This document shows, in pieces, positions 8,540 to 17,225 of a stretch of 31,573 nucleotides of DNA; position 1 is the first letter of the stretch; each line of letters opens with the position of its first letter. Source of the stretch: Betaproteobacteria bacterium (GTDB lineage: Bacteria > Pseudomonadota > Gammaproteobacteria > Burkholderiales > Burkholderiaceae_C). Location: assembly GCA_025354965.1 (NCBI GenBank), contig JANXLW010000392.1, positions 1-31,573 of the forward strand. The letters run 5' to 3'. Below the pieces are notes generated by a model that saw nothing but the letters and a program-made list of their open reading frames with translations, did not search any database and was not told where the DNA came from. The position numbers and the translations under genes are program-made.

Positions 8540-8587
8540 AAATTGGCAGTCGAAAAAATAATTTCAAATAGATCAACAACTTGCAAT

Positions 8588-8603
8588 TTGGCATGTTTGG
8601 TGC
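8588..8603 (+). promoter_or_regulatory. Sigma-54 promoter (-24/-12) of the ABC operon
   Basis: TTGGCATGTTTGGTGC matches the sigma-54 consensus TTGGCACG-N4-TTGC closely. The invariant GG (8590-8591) and GC (8602-8603) are exactly ten bases apart. It lies about 40 bases before the ATG of the binding-protein gene, so transcription should start near 8615, ahead of a good AGGAGA ribosome site. Confidence 0.75.
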
Positions 8604-8643
8604 GTAGCTGTTCCAGACCAAATACCATCACAGGAGACAAAAC

Positions 8644-9843
8644 ATGGATCGTCGAACTTGGGTTGCCCGCACCGCGCTTGGCGCTGTCGCCGTGGCCTGC
8701 GCCGTGGCTTCACCACTGGCCATGAGCCAGGCCAAAGAAATCAAAATCGCCCACATCTACAGCAAGACCGGACCGCTGGAAGCTTATGGCAAACAAACCG
8801 CGACCGGTTTCATGATGGGCCTGGATTACGCCACTGGCGGCACCATGATGGTGGGGGACAAAAAGCTGGTTGTGATTGAAAAGGACGACCAGGGCAAACC
8901 TGATCTGGGCAAGAGCCTGCTGGCCAGCGCCTATGGTGATGACAAGGTTGATTTGGCGGTTGGTCCGACCGCCTCTCCGGTGGCGCTGGCGATGTTGCCG
9001 GTGGCCGAGGAATACAAAAAAATTCTGTTGGTTGAGCCCGCCGTGGCCGACTCGATCACCGGTGAGAAATGGAACAGATACATATTCCGTACCGGGCGCA
9101 ACAGTTCGCAGGATGCTATTTCCAACGCGGTCGCTCTGGACAAGGCCGGCATCGCCATTGCCACCATGGCGCAAGACTCGGCTTTTGGCCGTGATGGCGT
9201 GAAAGCCTTCAAAGAAGCGATAAAAAAAGCCAAGGTGGTGCACGAAGAATTTTTGCCCCCCGCGACCACTGACTTCACGGCTGGCGCCCAGCGTCTGATC
9301 GACAAACTCAAGGACCAACCAGGTCGCAAAGTGATCTTCATCATCTGGGCTGGCGGTAACCCGTTCAAGATTGCCGACATGGACTTGAAGCGCTACGGCA
9401 TCGAGATTGCCACCGGCGGTAACATCCTGCCGGCCATGACAGCCTACAAGCAATTTCCAGGCATGGAAGGCGCCGCCTATTACTACTTTGGCATTCCGAA
9501 AAACGCCGTCAACGAGGCCATGGTGGCGCGCCATTACAGCCAGTTCAAGGCGCCACCAGATTTCTTCACCGCGGGTGGTTTTTCAGCTGCCATGGCGGTG
9601 GTCACGGCGCTCAAGAACAGCAAGGGCGACGCGACAGCCAACACCTTGATCAAGACCATGGAAGGCATGAGTTTTGATACACCCAAAGGCAAGATGACTT
9701 TCCGCAAGGAAGATCACCAGGCCATGCAGAGCATGTTCCATTTCAAGATCAAGGTTGACCCGGCGTTTGCCTGGGGAGTGCCTGAACTCGTGCGCGAGAT
9801 CAAGGCCGAGGAAATGAGTATCCCGATTAGAAATAAGCGGTAG
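8644..9843 (+). CDS. ABC transporter periplasmic binding protein (branched-chain amino acid/HAAT type)
   Basis: A 399-residue solute receptor of the leucine/amide family (Peripla_BP_6). An N-terminal signal (DRRTWVARTALGAVAVACA, cleavage near AMSQA) includes a twin Arg, so Tat export is possible as well as Sec. The mature protein opens with KEIKIAHIYSKTGPLEAYGK, the usual first strand, and later has VDLAVGPTASPVALAMLPVAEEYKK. AGGAGA lies six bases upstream of the start. First gene of the operon below the sigma-54 promoter. Relatives bind amino acids, amides, urea or aromatic and short-chain acids; this sequence does not tell which. Confidence 0.88.
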   Translation: MDRRTWVARTALGAVAVACAVASPLAMSQAKEIKIAHIYSKTGPLEAYGKQTATGFMMGLDYATGGTMMVGDKKLVVIEKDDQGKPDLGKSLLASAYGDDKVDLAVGPTASPVALAMLPVAEEYKKILLVEPAVADSITGEKWNRYIFRTGRNSSQDAISNAVALDKAGIAIATMAQDSAFGRDGVKAFKEAIKKAKVVHEEFLPPATTDFTAGAQRLIDKLKDQPGRKVIFIIWAGGNPFKIADMDLKRYGIEIATGGNILPAMTAYKQFPGMEGAAYYYFGIPKNAVNEAMVARHYSQFKAPPDFFTAGGFSAAMAVVTALKNSKGDATANTLIKTMEGMSFDTPKGKMTFRKEDHQAMQSMFHFKIKVDPAFAWGVPELVREIKAEEMSIPIRNKR

Positions 9844-9873
9844 ATCACAACCTGTCGCGCTGACGGGACTCAC

Positions 9874-10674
9874 ATGCTTGAAACCAGACAACTCACGGTT
9901 CGCTTCGGCGGACACGTGGCGGTAAACGCAGTCAGCTGCGCTTTTCGGCCTGGCACGCTGACCGCCATCGTTGGCCCCAACGGTGCCGGCAAGACCACCT
10001 ATTTCAATCTGATTTCGGGGCAGCTCAAAGCCAGTTCGGGTGAGGTCTTCCTGAACGGCAACAGCCTGGCGGGCATGACTCCTTCGGCACGAACCCGTGC
10101 CGGGCTGGGCCGGGCCTTTCAGTTGACCAACCTGTTTCCCAATTTGTCGGTGCTGGAGAACGTGCGACTGGCGGTGCAGGCGGCACGCGCCGGTGCCCAT
10201 TTACGCGGACTTAATCTCTGGTCCATCTGGAGTGACCACAAAGCATTGACGTCGTTGGCTGAAGAAGTCCTGGAAGCGGTGGCGATGAACGACAAACGAC
10301 GCACGCCGGTGGCCGGTCTGCCGCACGGCGACCAGCGCAAGCTGGAGGTGGCCCTGCTAATGGCGCTGGAGCCCGATGTATTCATGTTCGACGAGCCGAC
10401 AGCAGGCATGAGTGCCGACGAAGCGCCGGTCATTTTGAACCTGATTCGCAAACTCAAGGACGACAAACGCAAAACCATTTTGCTGGTCGAGCACAAGATG
10501 GATGTGGTGCGTGAATTGGCGGACCGCATCATCGTGTTGCACAACGGCGCACTGGTGGCCGATGGCGATCCGGCTGAAGTAATTGCGTCGCCGATGGTTC
10601 AGGAAGCTTACCTTGGGGTTGCCCCCGTCCAACCCAGCCTTCCCCCTCGATGGGGAAGAAGTGAGAAACCATGA
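9874..10674 (+). CDS. ABC transporter ATPase, LivG-like
   Basis: Cytoplasmic ATPase (266 residues) powering the uptake system. Walker A is GPNGAGKTT (about 34-42), the LivG-type signature is PHGDQRKLEVA in place of LSGGQ, Walker B is VFMFDEPTAGM, and the switch His is in LVEHKMD. The last 15 or so residues (VQPSLPPRWGRSEKP) extend beyond the usual LivG end and are encoded by a hairpin-forming sequence. The stop overlaps the next ATPase start by four bases (ATGA). It pairs with the LivF-like ATPase as a heterodimer. Confidence 0.9.
   Translation: MLETRQLTVRFGGHVAVNAVSCAFRPGTLTAIVGPNGAGKTTYFNLISGQLKASSGEVFLNGNSLAGMTPSARTRAGLGRAFQLTNLFPNLSVLENVRLAVQAARAGAHLRGLNLWSIWSDHKALTSLAEEVLEAVAMNDKRRTPVAGLPHGDQRKLEVALLMALEPDVFMFDEPTAGMSADEAPVILNLIRKLKDDKRKTILLVEHKMDVVRELADRIIVLHNGALVADGDPAEVIASPMVQEAYLGVAPVQPSLPPRWGRSEKP
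10639..10658 (+). repeat. GC-rich hairpin at the livG/livF-like junction
   Basis: CTTCCCC and GGGGAAG pair around a six-base loop, inside the last codons of the first ATPase gene and 13 bases before the next start codon. It resembles short intergenic repeats common in Comamonadaceae that have been read into coding sequence. It could modulate translation of the second ATPase. It is not followed by a T-run. Confidence 0.4.
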
Positions 10675-11396
10675 ACGAGGTTCTGCTCAAGCTGGAGGGT
10701 GTCCACACCCACATCGGTGCCTACCACATCCTGCATGGCGTCGACCTCGTTGTACCCAGTGGTCAACTGACCATGCTGCTGGGTCGCAATGGTGCCGGCA
10801 AGACCACCACGCTGCGCACCATCATGGGTTTGTGGCATGCCAGCCAGGGAAGTGTGTGCTTTGGTTCGCGGGACATCACGGCATTGATCACGCCAGAGAT
10901 CGCCGCGTTGAATATTGCTTACGTACCCGAGAACATGGGCATCTTTGCTGACCTCACGGTGAAGGAAAACATGCTGCTGGCGGCGCGAGCGGCCAAGCGC
11001 GCCAACCAGATAGACGAGGCGCGCCTGCAATGGATTTTTTCATTGTTCCCGGCAGTCGAGAAATTCTGGAACCATCCTGCCGGCAAACTCTCGGGCGGAC
11101 AAAAACAGATGTTGGCCGTGGCGCGTGCCATCGTCGAACCACGCGAACTGCTGATCGTCGACGAGCCCAGCAAGGGCCTGGCACCCGCCATCATCAACAA
11201 CATGATCGACGCCTTTGCCCAGCTCAAAGCTGGTGGCACGACGATTTTGCTGGTCGAGCAAAACATCAATTTTGCCAAGCGATTAGGTGACAGTGTCGCT
11301 GTCATGGACAACGGAATGGTTGTGCACAGTGGTTCCATGAAAGCATTGGCTGAAGATGAGGAACTGCAGCATTCGTTGCTGGGGTTGGCGATATGA
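10671..11396 (+). CDS. ABC transporter ATPase, LivF-like
   Basis: Second ATPase of the system, 241 residues. Walker A GRNGAGKTT, signature LSGGQKQMLAVARAI, Walker B LLIVDEPSKGLAP and switch His replaced by Gln (LVEQNINFAKR), as is usual for LivF proteins. It overlaps both neighbours by four bases (ATGA), so expression is translationally coupled. Family length and motifs are normal. Confidence 0.9.
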   Translation: MNEVLLKLEGVHTHIGAYHILHGVDLVVPSGQLTMLLGRNGAGKTTTLRTIMGLWHASQGSVCFGSRDITALITPEIAALNIAYVPENMGIFADLTVKENMLLAARAAKRANQIDEARLQWIFSLFPAVEKFWNHPAGKLSGGQKQMLAVARAIVEPRELLIVDEPSKGLAPAIINNMIDAFAQLKAGGTTILLVEQNINFAKRLGDSVAVMDNGMVVHSGSMKALAEDEELQHSLLGLAI

Positions 11397-12376
11397 ACAA
11401 GATTGATCTCGACTGGAAACCGCTGACATTGGTGCCATTGCTGGTGTTGATGGTCATGCCGTTCATTGGCTCGATTTCAAGCTGGCTGACGTTGACGGCT
11501 GCAGGCCTCGCCATGGGCATGATCATCTTCATCATCGCCTCCGGCTTGACATTGGTTTTTGGTCTGATGGATGTGCTTAATTTCGGCCATGGCGTGTTCA
11601 TCGCGTTGGGTGCCTTTGTAGCCACCACGGTGCTGGGCCTGATGGGCGACTGGACCGGCTCACCCGAGCTATGGCGCAACCTGGTGGCCATCTTTCCGGC
11701 CATGCTGGTGGCCATGCTGGCGGCGGGTGCGTTGGGCCTGGCCTTTGAGCGCTTCATCGTGCGACCGGTGTATGGGCAGCATCTCAAGCAGATTCTGATC
11801 ACGATGGGCGGCATGATCATTGGTGAAGAGTTGATCAAAGTCATTTGGGGTCCCGCGCAAATTGCACTGCCCTTGCCCGAAGGTTTGCGCGGCGCCGTGC
11901 TGCTGGGCGATTCAGCGATTGAAAAATACCGGCTGTTGGCCGTGGCGGTGGGTCTGCTGGTTTTTGCGCTGCTGTCCTGGACCCTGAGTCGCACCAAGAT
12001 TGGCTTGTTGATCCGTGCCGGTGTGCAGGACCGTGAGATGGTGGAAGTACTTGGCTACCGTATCAAACGCCTTTTTGTTGGCGTCTTTGTGGTGGGTAGT
12101 GCGCTGGCCGGCCTGGGTGGTGTCATGTGGGGCTTGTACCAGCAAAGCGTCATGCCGCAGATGGGGGCGCAGGTCAATGTTCTGATCTTTATCGTCATCA
12201 TCATCGGTGGCCTGGGCTCGACCGGTGGTGCCCTGATTGGCGCCTTGCTGGTGGGTTTGATGGCCAACTACACCGGCTTCTTGGTGCCCAAGGTGGCACT
12301 CTTTTCCAACATCGCCCTGATGGTGGCGATTCTGCTGTGGCGGCCGCAAGGTGTCTACCCGGTCGCGAATCGCTAA
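11393..12376 (+). CDS. ABC transporter permease, LivH-like
   Basis: Inner-membrane permease of 327 residues with about eight hydrophobic spans. The LivH hallmark region appears early (GLTLVFGLMDVLNFGHGVFIALGAF), and the coupling-helix region follows the pattern RTKIGLLIRAGVQDREMVEVLGY. The C-terminal GGLGSTGGALIGALLVGL is typical. It forms the channel with the LivM-like partner. Confidence 0.9.
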   Translation: MNKIDLDWKPLTLVPLLVLMVMPFIGSISSWLTLTAAGLAMGMIIFIIASGLTLVFGLMDVLNFGHGVFIALGAFVATTVLGLMGDWTGSPELWRNLVAIFPAMLVAMLAAGALGLAFERFIVRPVYGQHLKQILITMGGMIIGEELIKVIWGPAQIALPLPEGLRGAVLLGDSAIEKYRLLAVAVGLLVFALLSWTLSRTKIGLLIRAGVQDREMVEVLGYRIKRLFVGVFVVGSALAGLGGVMWGLYQQSVMPQMGAQVNVLIFIVIIIGGLGSTGGALIGALLVGLMANYTGFLVPKVALFSNIALMVAILLWRPQGVYPVANR

Positions 12377-12389
12377 GAAGGACTGACGT

Positions 12390-13457
12390 ATGCTGACAAG
12401 ACTCCTTTCCAATGATTACCCGCGCAGCCGCGTGCTGGCCGTGTTGCTGATTGCGTTGCTCATTGCGCTGGCTGGTGCCCCGTTTTTATTTCCCGGTGTC
12501 AAGGCGCTCAACGTGGCGGCCAAGGTGCTGGTGTTCATTGTGCTGGTAGCCAGCTTTGATTTGTTGCTGGGCTACACCGGCATCGTCAGTTTTGCTCACA
12601 CCATGTTCTTTGGCATTGGTGCCTACGGCGTCGCGATTGCCACCACCCGCATGGGCCCAACGTGGGAGGCGCTGGCGCTGGGGGTGCTGTGCTCATTGCT
12701 GCTCTCGTTTTTACTGGCCTTGCTGGTGGGCCTGTTTTCACTGCGGGTGCGGGCCATCTTTTTTGCCATGATCACGTTGGCCGTGGCCTCGGCCTTTTTG
12801 ACGCTGGCGTCGCAACTCTCCGACATCACCGGTGGTGAGGATGGTTTGAGTTTCAAAGTACCCGAGGTTTTGTCACCCAGTTTTGAATTCAGCGATACGC
12901 CTTTTCTCGGCGTTGCGCTGGATGGGCGTCTGCTGTGCTACTACCTCCTGTTCGCGCTGGCACTGGTGCTCCTGCTGGCTATGTTGCGCATCGTCAATTC
13001 GCCGTTTGGCCGCGTGCTGCAGGCGATTCGCGAGAACGAATTTCGGGCCGAAGCGATCGGCTATCGGGTGGTCGTCTTTCGGACCACGTCCAGCATCTTG
13101 TCGGCGCTGTTTGCCTGCCTGGCCGGCACCATGCTGGCGCTCTGGCTGCGCTACAACGGACCCGACACCTCGCTGTCGTTCGAGATCATGATGGACGTGC
13201 TGTTGATTGTGGTGATCGGCGGCATGGGCACTATTTATGGCGCAGCCATTGGCGCAGCGTTGTTCCTGGTGGCACAAAGCTACCTGCAGGATTTGTTGCG
13301 CGTCGGGCATCAGGCGGCCTCCTCCTTGCCCTGGTTCGCCACCTTGCTGTCGCCGGATCGGTGGCTGCTCTGGCTGGGTGTGTTGTTCGTGTTGTCGGTG
13401 TATTACTTTCCCACCGGGGTGGTGGGACGTTTGCGTGCGGGTCGGGCGAAGGTTTGA
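12390..13457 (+). CDS. ABC transporter permease, LivM-like
   Basis: Second inner-membrane permease, 355 residues. Motifs: FDLLLGYTGIVSFAHTMFFGIGAYG near residue 55, the coupling segment SPFGRVLQAIRENEFRAEAIGY, and the terminal IGGMGTIYGAAIGAALFLV. It starts 13 bases after the LivH-like stop, with AGAAGGA upstream as ribosome site. Length is normal for the family. Confidence 0.9.
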   Translation: MLTRLLSNDYPRSRVLAVLLIALLIALAGAPFLFPGVKALNVAAKVLVFIVLVASFDLLLGYTGIVSFAHTMFFGIGAYGVAIATTRMGPTWEALALGVLCSLLLSFLLALLVGLFSLRVRAIFFAMITLAVASAFLTLASQLSDITGGEDGLSFKVPEVLSPSFEFSDTPFLGVALDGRLLCYYLLFALALVLLLAMLRIVNSPFGRVLQAIRENEFRAEAIGYRVVVFRTTSSILSALFACLAGTMLALWLRYNGPDTSLSFEIMMDVLLIVVIGGMGTIYGAAIGAALFLVAQSYLQDLLRVGHQAASSLPWFATLLSPDRWLLWLGVLFVLSVYYFPTGVVGRLRAGRAKV

Positions 13458-13498
13458 ACCCGTTTTTGTGTGATCGATGTACTACCAAGGAAATCAAA

Positions 13499-13741
13499 AT
13501 GAGGAAGACAAATCGATTGAATCGGGGACTCCTGCCCGCGCTGGCGACCACGCTGCTGGGCAGTGTGATGCTGCTGGGTTGCGGCGGAAGCGATCCCCAA
13601 GTGGTGCGCACCACGGCACGCGGTGGTGTGCCCGGTGCCGCACCTGCCATCGCGGCGACCAATGTACCCGCCATCGCCGTGACACCCGCAGCAGGCGACA
13701 CCATCGGCTTTGTCGGCAACTCGATCACGATTCCCCAGTAA
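13499..13741 (+). CDS. Small lipoprotein, 80 residues, unknown function
   Basis: Begins MRKTNRLNRG, then a hydrophobic stretch ending in the lipobox LLGC, with Cys28 as the lipidated residue. The rest is Ala/Pro/Val-rich and low complexity (ARGGVPGAAPAIAATNVPAI), ending DTIGFVGNSITIPQ. AAGGAAA precedes the ATG. I do not recognise it. Its place between the permeases and the hydrolase in the operon suggests an accessory role in uptake at the outer or inner membrane. A short extracytoplasmic protein of this type could also be unrelated to transport. Confidence 0.65.
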   Translation: MRKTNRLNRGLLPALATTLLGSVMLLGCGGSDPQVVRTTARGGVPGAAPAIAATNVPAIAVTPAAGDTIGFVGNSITIPQ

Positions 13742-13783
13742 AAATCTTCCCATGTGGCCTTCGGGTCACGGCAGGGGGACGCT

Positions 13784-14653
13784 ATGTCAATGACCTCACA
13801 CTACCTGACCTGCGCTGGGCGCGAGATTCATTACACCGAATGGGGTGCCCAGCATCCGTCTACGGTGATCGCCTGGCACGGTCTGGCTCGCACCGGACGC
13901 GACATGGACGAGTTGGCCGGGCACTTGAGTGCACGTGGCTATCGGGTGATTTGCCCGGACACTATCGGACGTGGCCTGAGCCAATGGAGTCCGCTGCCGC
14001 AGCAGGAGTACTGCCTGTCATTTTTTGCCCGTATCGCGACCGAGTTGTTTGATCAACTCGGGATTGAAAAAGCGCATTGGGTCGGCACCTCCATGGGCGG
14101 TGCCATCGGTACTGTGTGTGCATCCGGCCGGCTTGATGCGGGCATGAAGCAGCGCATCCTGAGCCTGACCCTGAACGACAATGCACCCCAATTGGCGCCG
14201 GCTGCCATTGGCCGCATTCGGGCCTATGCCGGTAACCCGCCGGCGTTTGCCACCGTGCTGGAACTCGAAGCCTTTTTTCGTCAGGTCTACCAGCCCTACG
14301 GTTGGCTGAGCGATGCGCAGTGGCGCCGGCTGACCGAAACATCGACGCGCCGTTTGCCCGATGGCCGTGTCACGCCCCATTACGACCCCGCCATGGTGCA
14401 GCAGTTCATCAGCCATCCGGACGACTATTTGATCTGGGACCATTACGACGCGCTTGAACTTCCAGTGCTGTGTTTGCGCGGCGCTGACTCCGATCTGGTA
14501 TTGCCTGAAACGGTTAGCGAGATGTGGCGCCGTGGCCCGGGTCTGGCGGGCCTGCTGAAAGTGGTGGAAATCAAGGGTTGTGGTCATGCCCCGGCGCTCA
14601 ATGTGCCGGATCAGCTGGCCCAGGTCGCAGACTTCATCGAGGCGGCAAATTGA
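13784..14653 (+). CDS. Alpha/beta hydrolase
   Basis: A 289-residue cytoplasmic alpha/beta-fold hydrolase. The oxyanion HG is in AWHGLARTGRDMDE, the nucleophile elbow is GTSMGG, the acid lies in CLRGADSDLVLP and the catalytic His in GCGHAP. ATG at 13784 is chosen because AGGGGG lies about six bases upstream. A GTG ten codons earlier is in frame but lacks a site. As the last gene of the transporter operon it probably acts on the imported compound, for example opening an ester, lactone or enol-lactone. Substrate is unknown. It ends seven bases before the convergent 413-residue gene. Confidence 0.85.
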   Translation: MSMTSHYLTCAGREIHYTEWGAQHPSTVIAWHGLARTGRDMDELAGHLSARGYRVICPDTIGRGLSQWSPLPQQEYCLSFFARIATELFDQLGIEKAHWVGTSMGGAIGTVCASGRLDAGMKQRILSLTLNDNAPQLAPAAIGRIRAYAGNPPAFATVLELEAFFRQVYQPYGWLSDAQWRRLTETSTRRLPDGRVTPHYDPAMVQQFISHPDDYLIWDHYDALELPVLCLRGADSDLVLPETVSEMWRRGPGLAGLLKVVEIKGCGHAPALNVPDQLAQVADFIEAAN

Positions 14654-14660
14654 GCAAGAT

Positions 14661-15902
14661 TTACGTCACATGGCACTCGCGCCGCAGCAGCGCCAGTGCG
14701 TCTGTTAGCGTGTAATCCAAGTCACTTTGCAGCGTCGACTGTGCTTCCTCAACAAATTCGCGCCATAGCCGGGCATAGTCCTGGCGGTGTTGCGCCGGGG
14801 CATGGTGCGCCATGTATTGGCTGGCCAAATCGGGCTTGAGACCTGTTTTTCGGATTTTGCGAATCAAAGTTGTTGCGCTTTTTTCGGTCAACAGGGTCTT
14901 GCGTGTGGCACCCGCCGCGATGCACAAAAACAGGGTCAGCAAAGAGCCATCGTCGCAATGCCCGCCGGTGGCTTTGTGCCAGGCTTGCGACGCCGCGCGG
15001 TCGTGCTGGTCTACTTCGCTTAGACCACTTTCAACCCAGAAATAGCGACCCATGAAGGCCGGTGTCTGGTCGAATAGTTTTCTGGCGGACACGGTGCCGT
15101 CGAAAATTTTTGGCAAGTCGGAGATGACGGACTGGCGCACAGCTTCCAGCATGGCTGTGCAGTGAGCGGGCAGGTTTTTTGGCATGACAATGAACCCGTC
15201 GAAACCGCTGGCAGCCTTTTTTTTTGCGGTGTTTTTTTTGCGCGGCGCGGTCACCATTTTTTCAAACGCCACCCAATCCGGCATCTCGGTACCGCCGGTG
15301 GCCAGGGTCAATAGCGCGGTGCGTATGACGGCCTCGCTGTCTGGGGCGGCTTCTTCTAACTCGGCGACACCCATGCCCAGTTGCCCGGCCAGCCAAATGG
15401 CGGTCTCCATCATCTGCGTCGCAGCGCTGCGTCTGGCGAATTCGGCCTGGTAGGCAGCCAAGTTTTTCAGCGACCATTCGGCCAGGACCGGAATCTGGGC
15501 GTCGGTAAAGCCGCTACGCTCATGCATGCCAAAGTGACTGTTCTGCGGCATGGCAATCAAGCGCCGCAACAAGTCTGAGCCACCTTTAGAATGGGATAAA
15601 AATGAGTGATCACGGAGCGATTCGGCGGCCAGTCGCAAATCACCGGCACTGGCGACTTCAAGGTAAAGACTGACCAGATTGACCAGTCGGTGCTTAGCCA
15701 CTTCGAGTTTCGGACGCAAATACTCAGTGCCAAAATAGCGTGCAATTTGCACCATGCCTTTCGGCGCATCGGCGCAGATGGCGTCCAGCTTATGATGATC
15801 GATGATGGCGTTTTGGACACCATAGGCCAATGCCTTTTCAAAAAAAGGGCGCGCGTCGTAGAGTGAGACAGTAGCGGGCGAGACCAGGCGCAGCTCTGAC
15901 AT
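14661..15902 (-). CDS. Hypothetical protein, 413 residues, last gene of the J-domain operon
   Basis: I do not recognise this protein. It has no signal peptide or membrane span. Two mostly helical halves (about 1-215 and 235-413) are joined by a Lys-rich linker (APRKKNTAKKKAASG, 219-233). The linker is encoded by runs of eight and nine A on the coding strand, prone to slippage. The first half has a conserved-looking SHFGMHERSGF segment; the second has PAFMGRYFWVESGL and HCDDGSLLTLFLCIAAG. Its ATG directly follows the stop of the gene before it (TAGATG), so the two are coupled. Function is unknown; the operon suggests work with the J-domain protein and a DnaK-type chaperone. Confidence 0.75.
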   Translation of the reverse strand: MSELRLVSPATVSLYDARPFFEKALAYGVQNAIIDHHKLDAICADAPKGMVQIARYFGTEYLRPKLEVAKHRLVNLVSLYLEVASAGDLRLAAESLRDHSFLSHSKGGSDLLRRLIAMPQNSHFGMHERSGFTDAQIPVLAEWSLKNLAAYQAEFARRSAATQMMETAIWLAGQLGMGVAELEEAAPDSEAVIRTALLTLATGGTEMPDWVAFEKMVTAPRKKNTAKKKAASGFDGFIVMPKNLPAHCTAMLEAVRQSVISDLPKIFDGTVSARKLFDQTPAFMGRYFWVESGLSEVDQHDRAASQAWHKATGGHCDDGSLLTLFLCIAAGATRKTLLTEKSATTLIRKIRKTGLKPDLASQYMAHHAPAQHRQDYARLWREFVEEAQSTLQSDLDYTLTDALALLRRECHVT

Positions 15903-16646
15903 CTAGATCGCCGATTCCTCATCCGACTCACGCGCCGCTGGCGTTGCCTCGCCACGGTCGGTGTCGCCGGTCTCGATCCTGGTGTCGCCTTCGGGGGCTA
16001 CCTCCTCAGCGGAGCCGGCCTCGAAGGCGCGCACTTTCTCCCGCAACACCAGCAGCATTTCAATGAACAGGTCCGGGCATTGATAGCGCAACAGCCAGGC
16101 CAGCTCCATCCAGTCGTGGTCAGCCACTTCGTCTTGCTCCAGCCGTGGCTTCACATAAGCCGAGGCCAGCAAGGCGGCTTCAGACAAGCTTTCACCATCG
16201 TCTTGCGCCAGGTCAAACGTGCCGGTGCGGGCAAAGGCTTCGACACGGCTCCATTTCTCTGAAAAGTAATCGGCCAACGCGTCGCTGCCACCCTCCAGGT
16301 CGCCGATCGCAGTTAAAAAATCTACCGGATCGGCATCGTCCCGGAAAACAATGGAGTTGACCATGCCGCGCAAATGAGTGCGGGTCAGGTCCTTGTATTG
16401 TTTTTCAATCACCACGGCGCGGGCAAATTGACTTGACGTCACCAGCAGATTGATGACCGATTCCCTGGAGTTGTCGTATTCGCGGATCACCGCCAGAACG
16501 TCTTTCGGTGGCAGTTGCTCCAGTACCAGCGCCAGCGCACTATCGCCCTCGGAGTCGGCCAGTTCGACCAGGGCTGACTCGGCGCCGACGATGTCGCCAG
16601 CGGCAATCAGATTGTGAGTTTTTGCGATCAGTGCAAGGTGGTTCAT
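15903..16646 (-). CDS. Hypothetical protein, 247 residues, helical repeat
   Basis: Begins MNHLALIAKTHNLIAAGD; this ATG lies one base after the stop of the upstream gene, which fixes the start over a longer frame to 16814 that would overlap that gene. The body is predicted all-helical. The stretch ALVLEQLPPKDVLAVIREYD faintly recalls the helical repeats of MgtE N-domains, though I would not assign that family. The C-terminal 40 residues are acidic and disordered (EEVAPEGDTRIETGD and on). No membrane span. It reads as a scaffold-like protein of unknown role. Confidence 0.7.
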   Translation of the reverse strand: MNHLALIAKTHNLIAAGDIVGAESALVELADSEGDSALALVLEQLPPKDVLAVIREYDNSRESVINLLVTSSQFARAVVIEKQYKDLTRTHLRGMVNSIVFRDDADPVDFLTAIGDLEGGSDALADYFSEKWSRVEAFARTGTFDLAQDDGESLSEAALLASAYVKPRLEQDEVADHDWMELAWLLRYQCPDLFIEMLLVLREKVRAFEAGSAEEVAPEGDTRIETGDTDRGEATPAARESDEESAI

Positions 16647-16647
16647 G

Positions 16648-17190
16648 TCAGTCTTTACGGTCAAAGCCTTGTTCAACCATCCAGTCGGCACCGGCTTCTT
16701 CACGGCTGCGGGCGTCTTGTTCTTCTTCAGTTTCAAATGCGTTGTCGTGATCGTCGCCAGCAGCGCCATCGTCGTTGTCATGTTTGATGCTGGCGGGAAA
16801 CTCCGCCTTGCCATACATATATTCCAGGCCAGCTGCCACTGTCAAAAACCAGGCGCCCATGGGTTCTTTGAGTACCACTTGCGTCAGGTCGTGCGCCCAC
16901 GGCGTCAACTCGGCGGCATCAGCCAGGCTGTGCCAATCGGGGAATTCGTCGGCTGCATGTGTCAGCAGGTGGTCCATCACGGCCGGCAGCTTGAAGCGAA
17001 AGCCCTGGTGAAAAGTCACTGCCACCATCTCTGGGCTGAGCTCGATCATGTTGAGCAGGAAGTCAAACTCATTGCGCCTTTGCGTCAATCGTTGGCGCAA
17101 CACGTTTCGGCCTTCCGAATCAAAAGTCAAATCATCCATTTCAGACTGGTAGGCAGAGCGCAACTCGCGGAAAAACGGGGAGATGCTCAT
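16648..17190 (-). CDS. Hypothetical protein, 180 residues
   Basis: Starts MSISPFFRELRSAYQSEMDD, 35 bases after the J-domain gene. The first 130 residues look helical and soluble (LNMIELSPEMVAVTFHQGFRF, LVLKEPMGAWFLTVAAGLEYMY appear in split form). The last 50 are highly acidic (DNDDGAAGDDHDNAFETEEE). I cannot assign a family. Acidic, disordered tails occur in both this protein and the next one, which suggests a shared way of working, perhaps contact with a chaperone or a nucleic-acid mimic. Confidence 0.7.
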   Translation of the reverse strand: MSISPFFRELRSAYQSEMDDLTFDSEGRNVLRQRLTQRRNEFDFLLNMIELSPEMVAVTFHQGFRFKLPAVMDHLLTHAADEFPDWHSLADAAELTPWAHDLTQVVLKEPMGAWFLTVAAGLEYMYGKAEFPASIKHDNDDGAAGDDHDNAFETEEEQDARSREEAGADWMVEQGFDRKD

Positions 17191-17225
17191 AGCGCAAGGT
17201 ATTTCATATGCCTGACATGTGGGTT

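Noticed and set aside
8710..9534. A 274-codon minus-strand frame opposite the binding-protein gene
   Set aside because: The plus-strand protein has a signal peptide, ribosome site and family sequence; the antisense frame has none.
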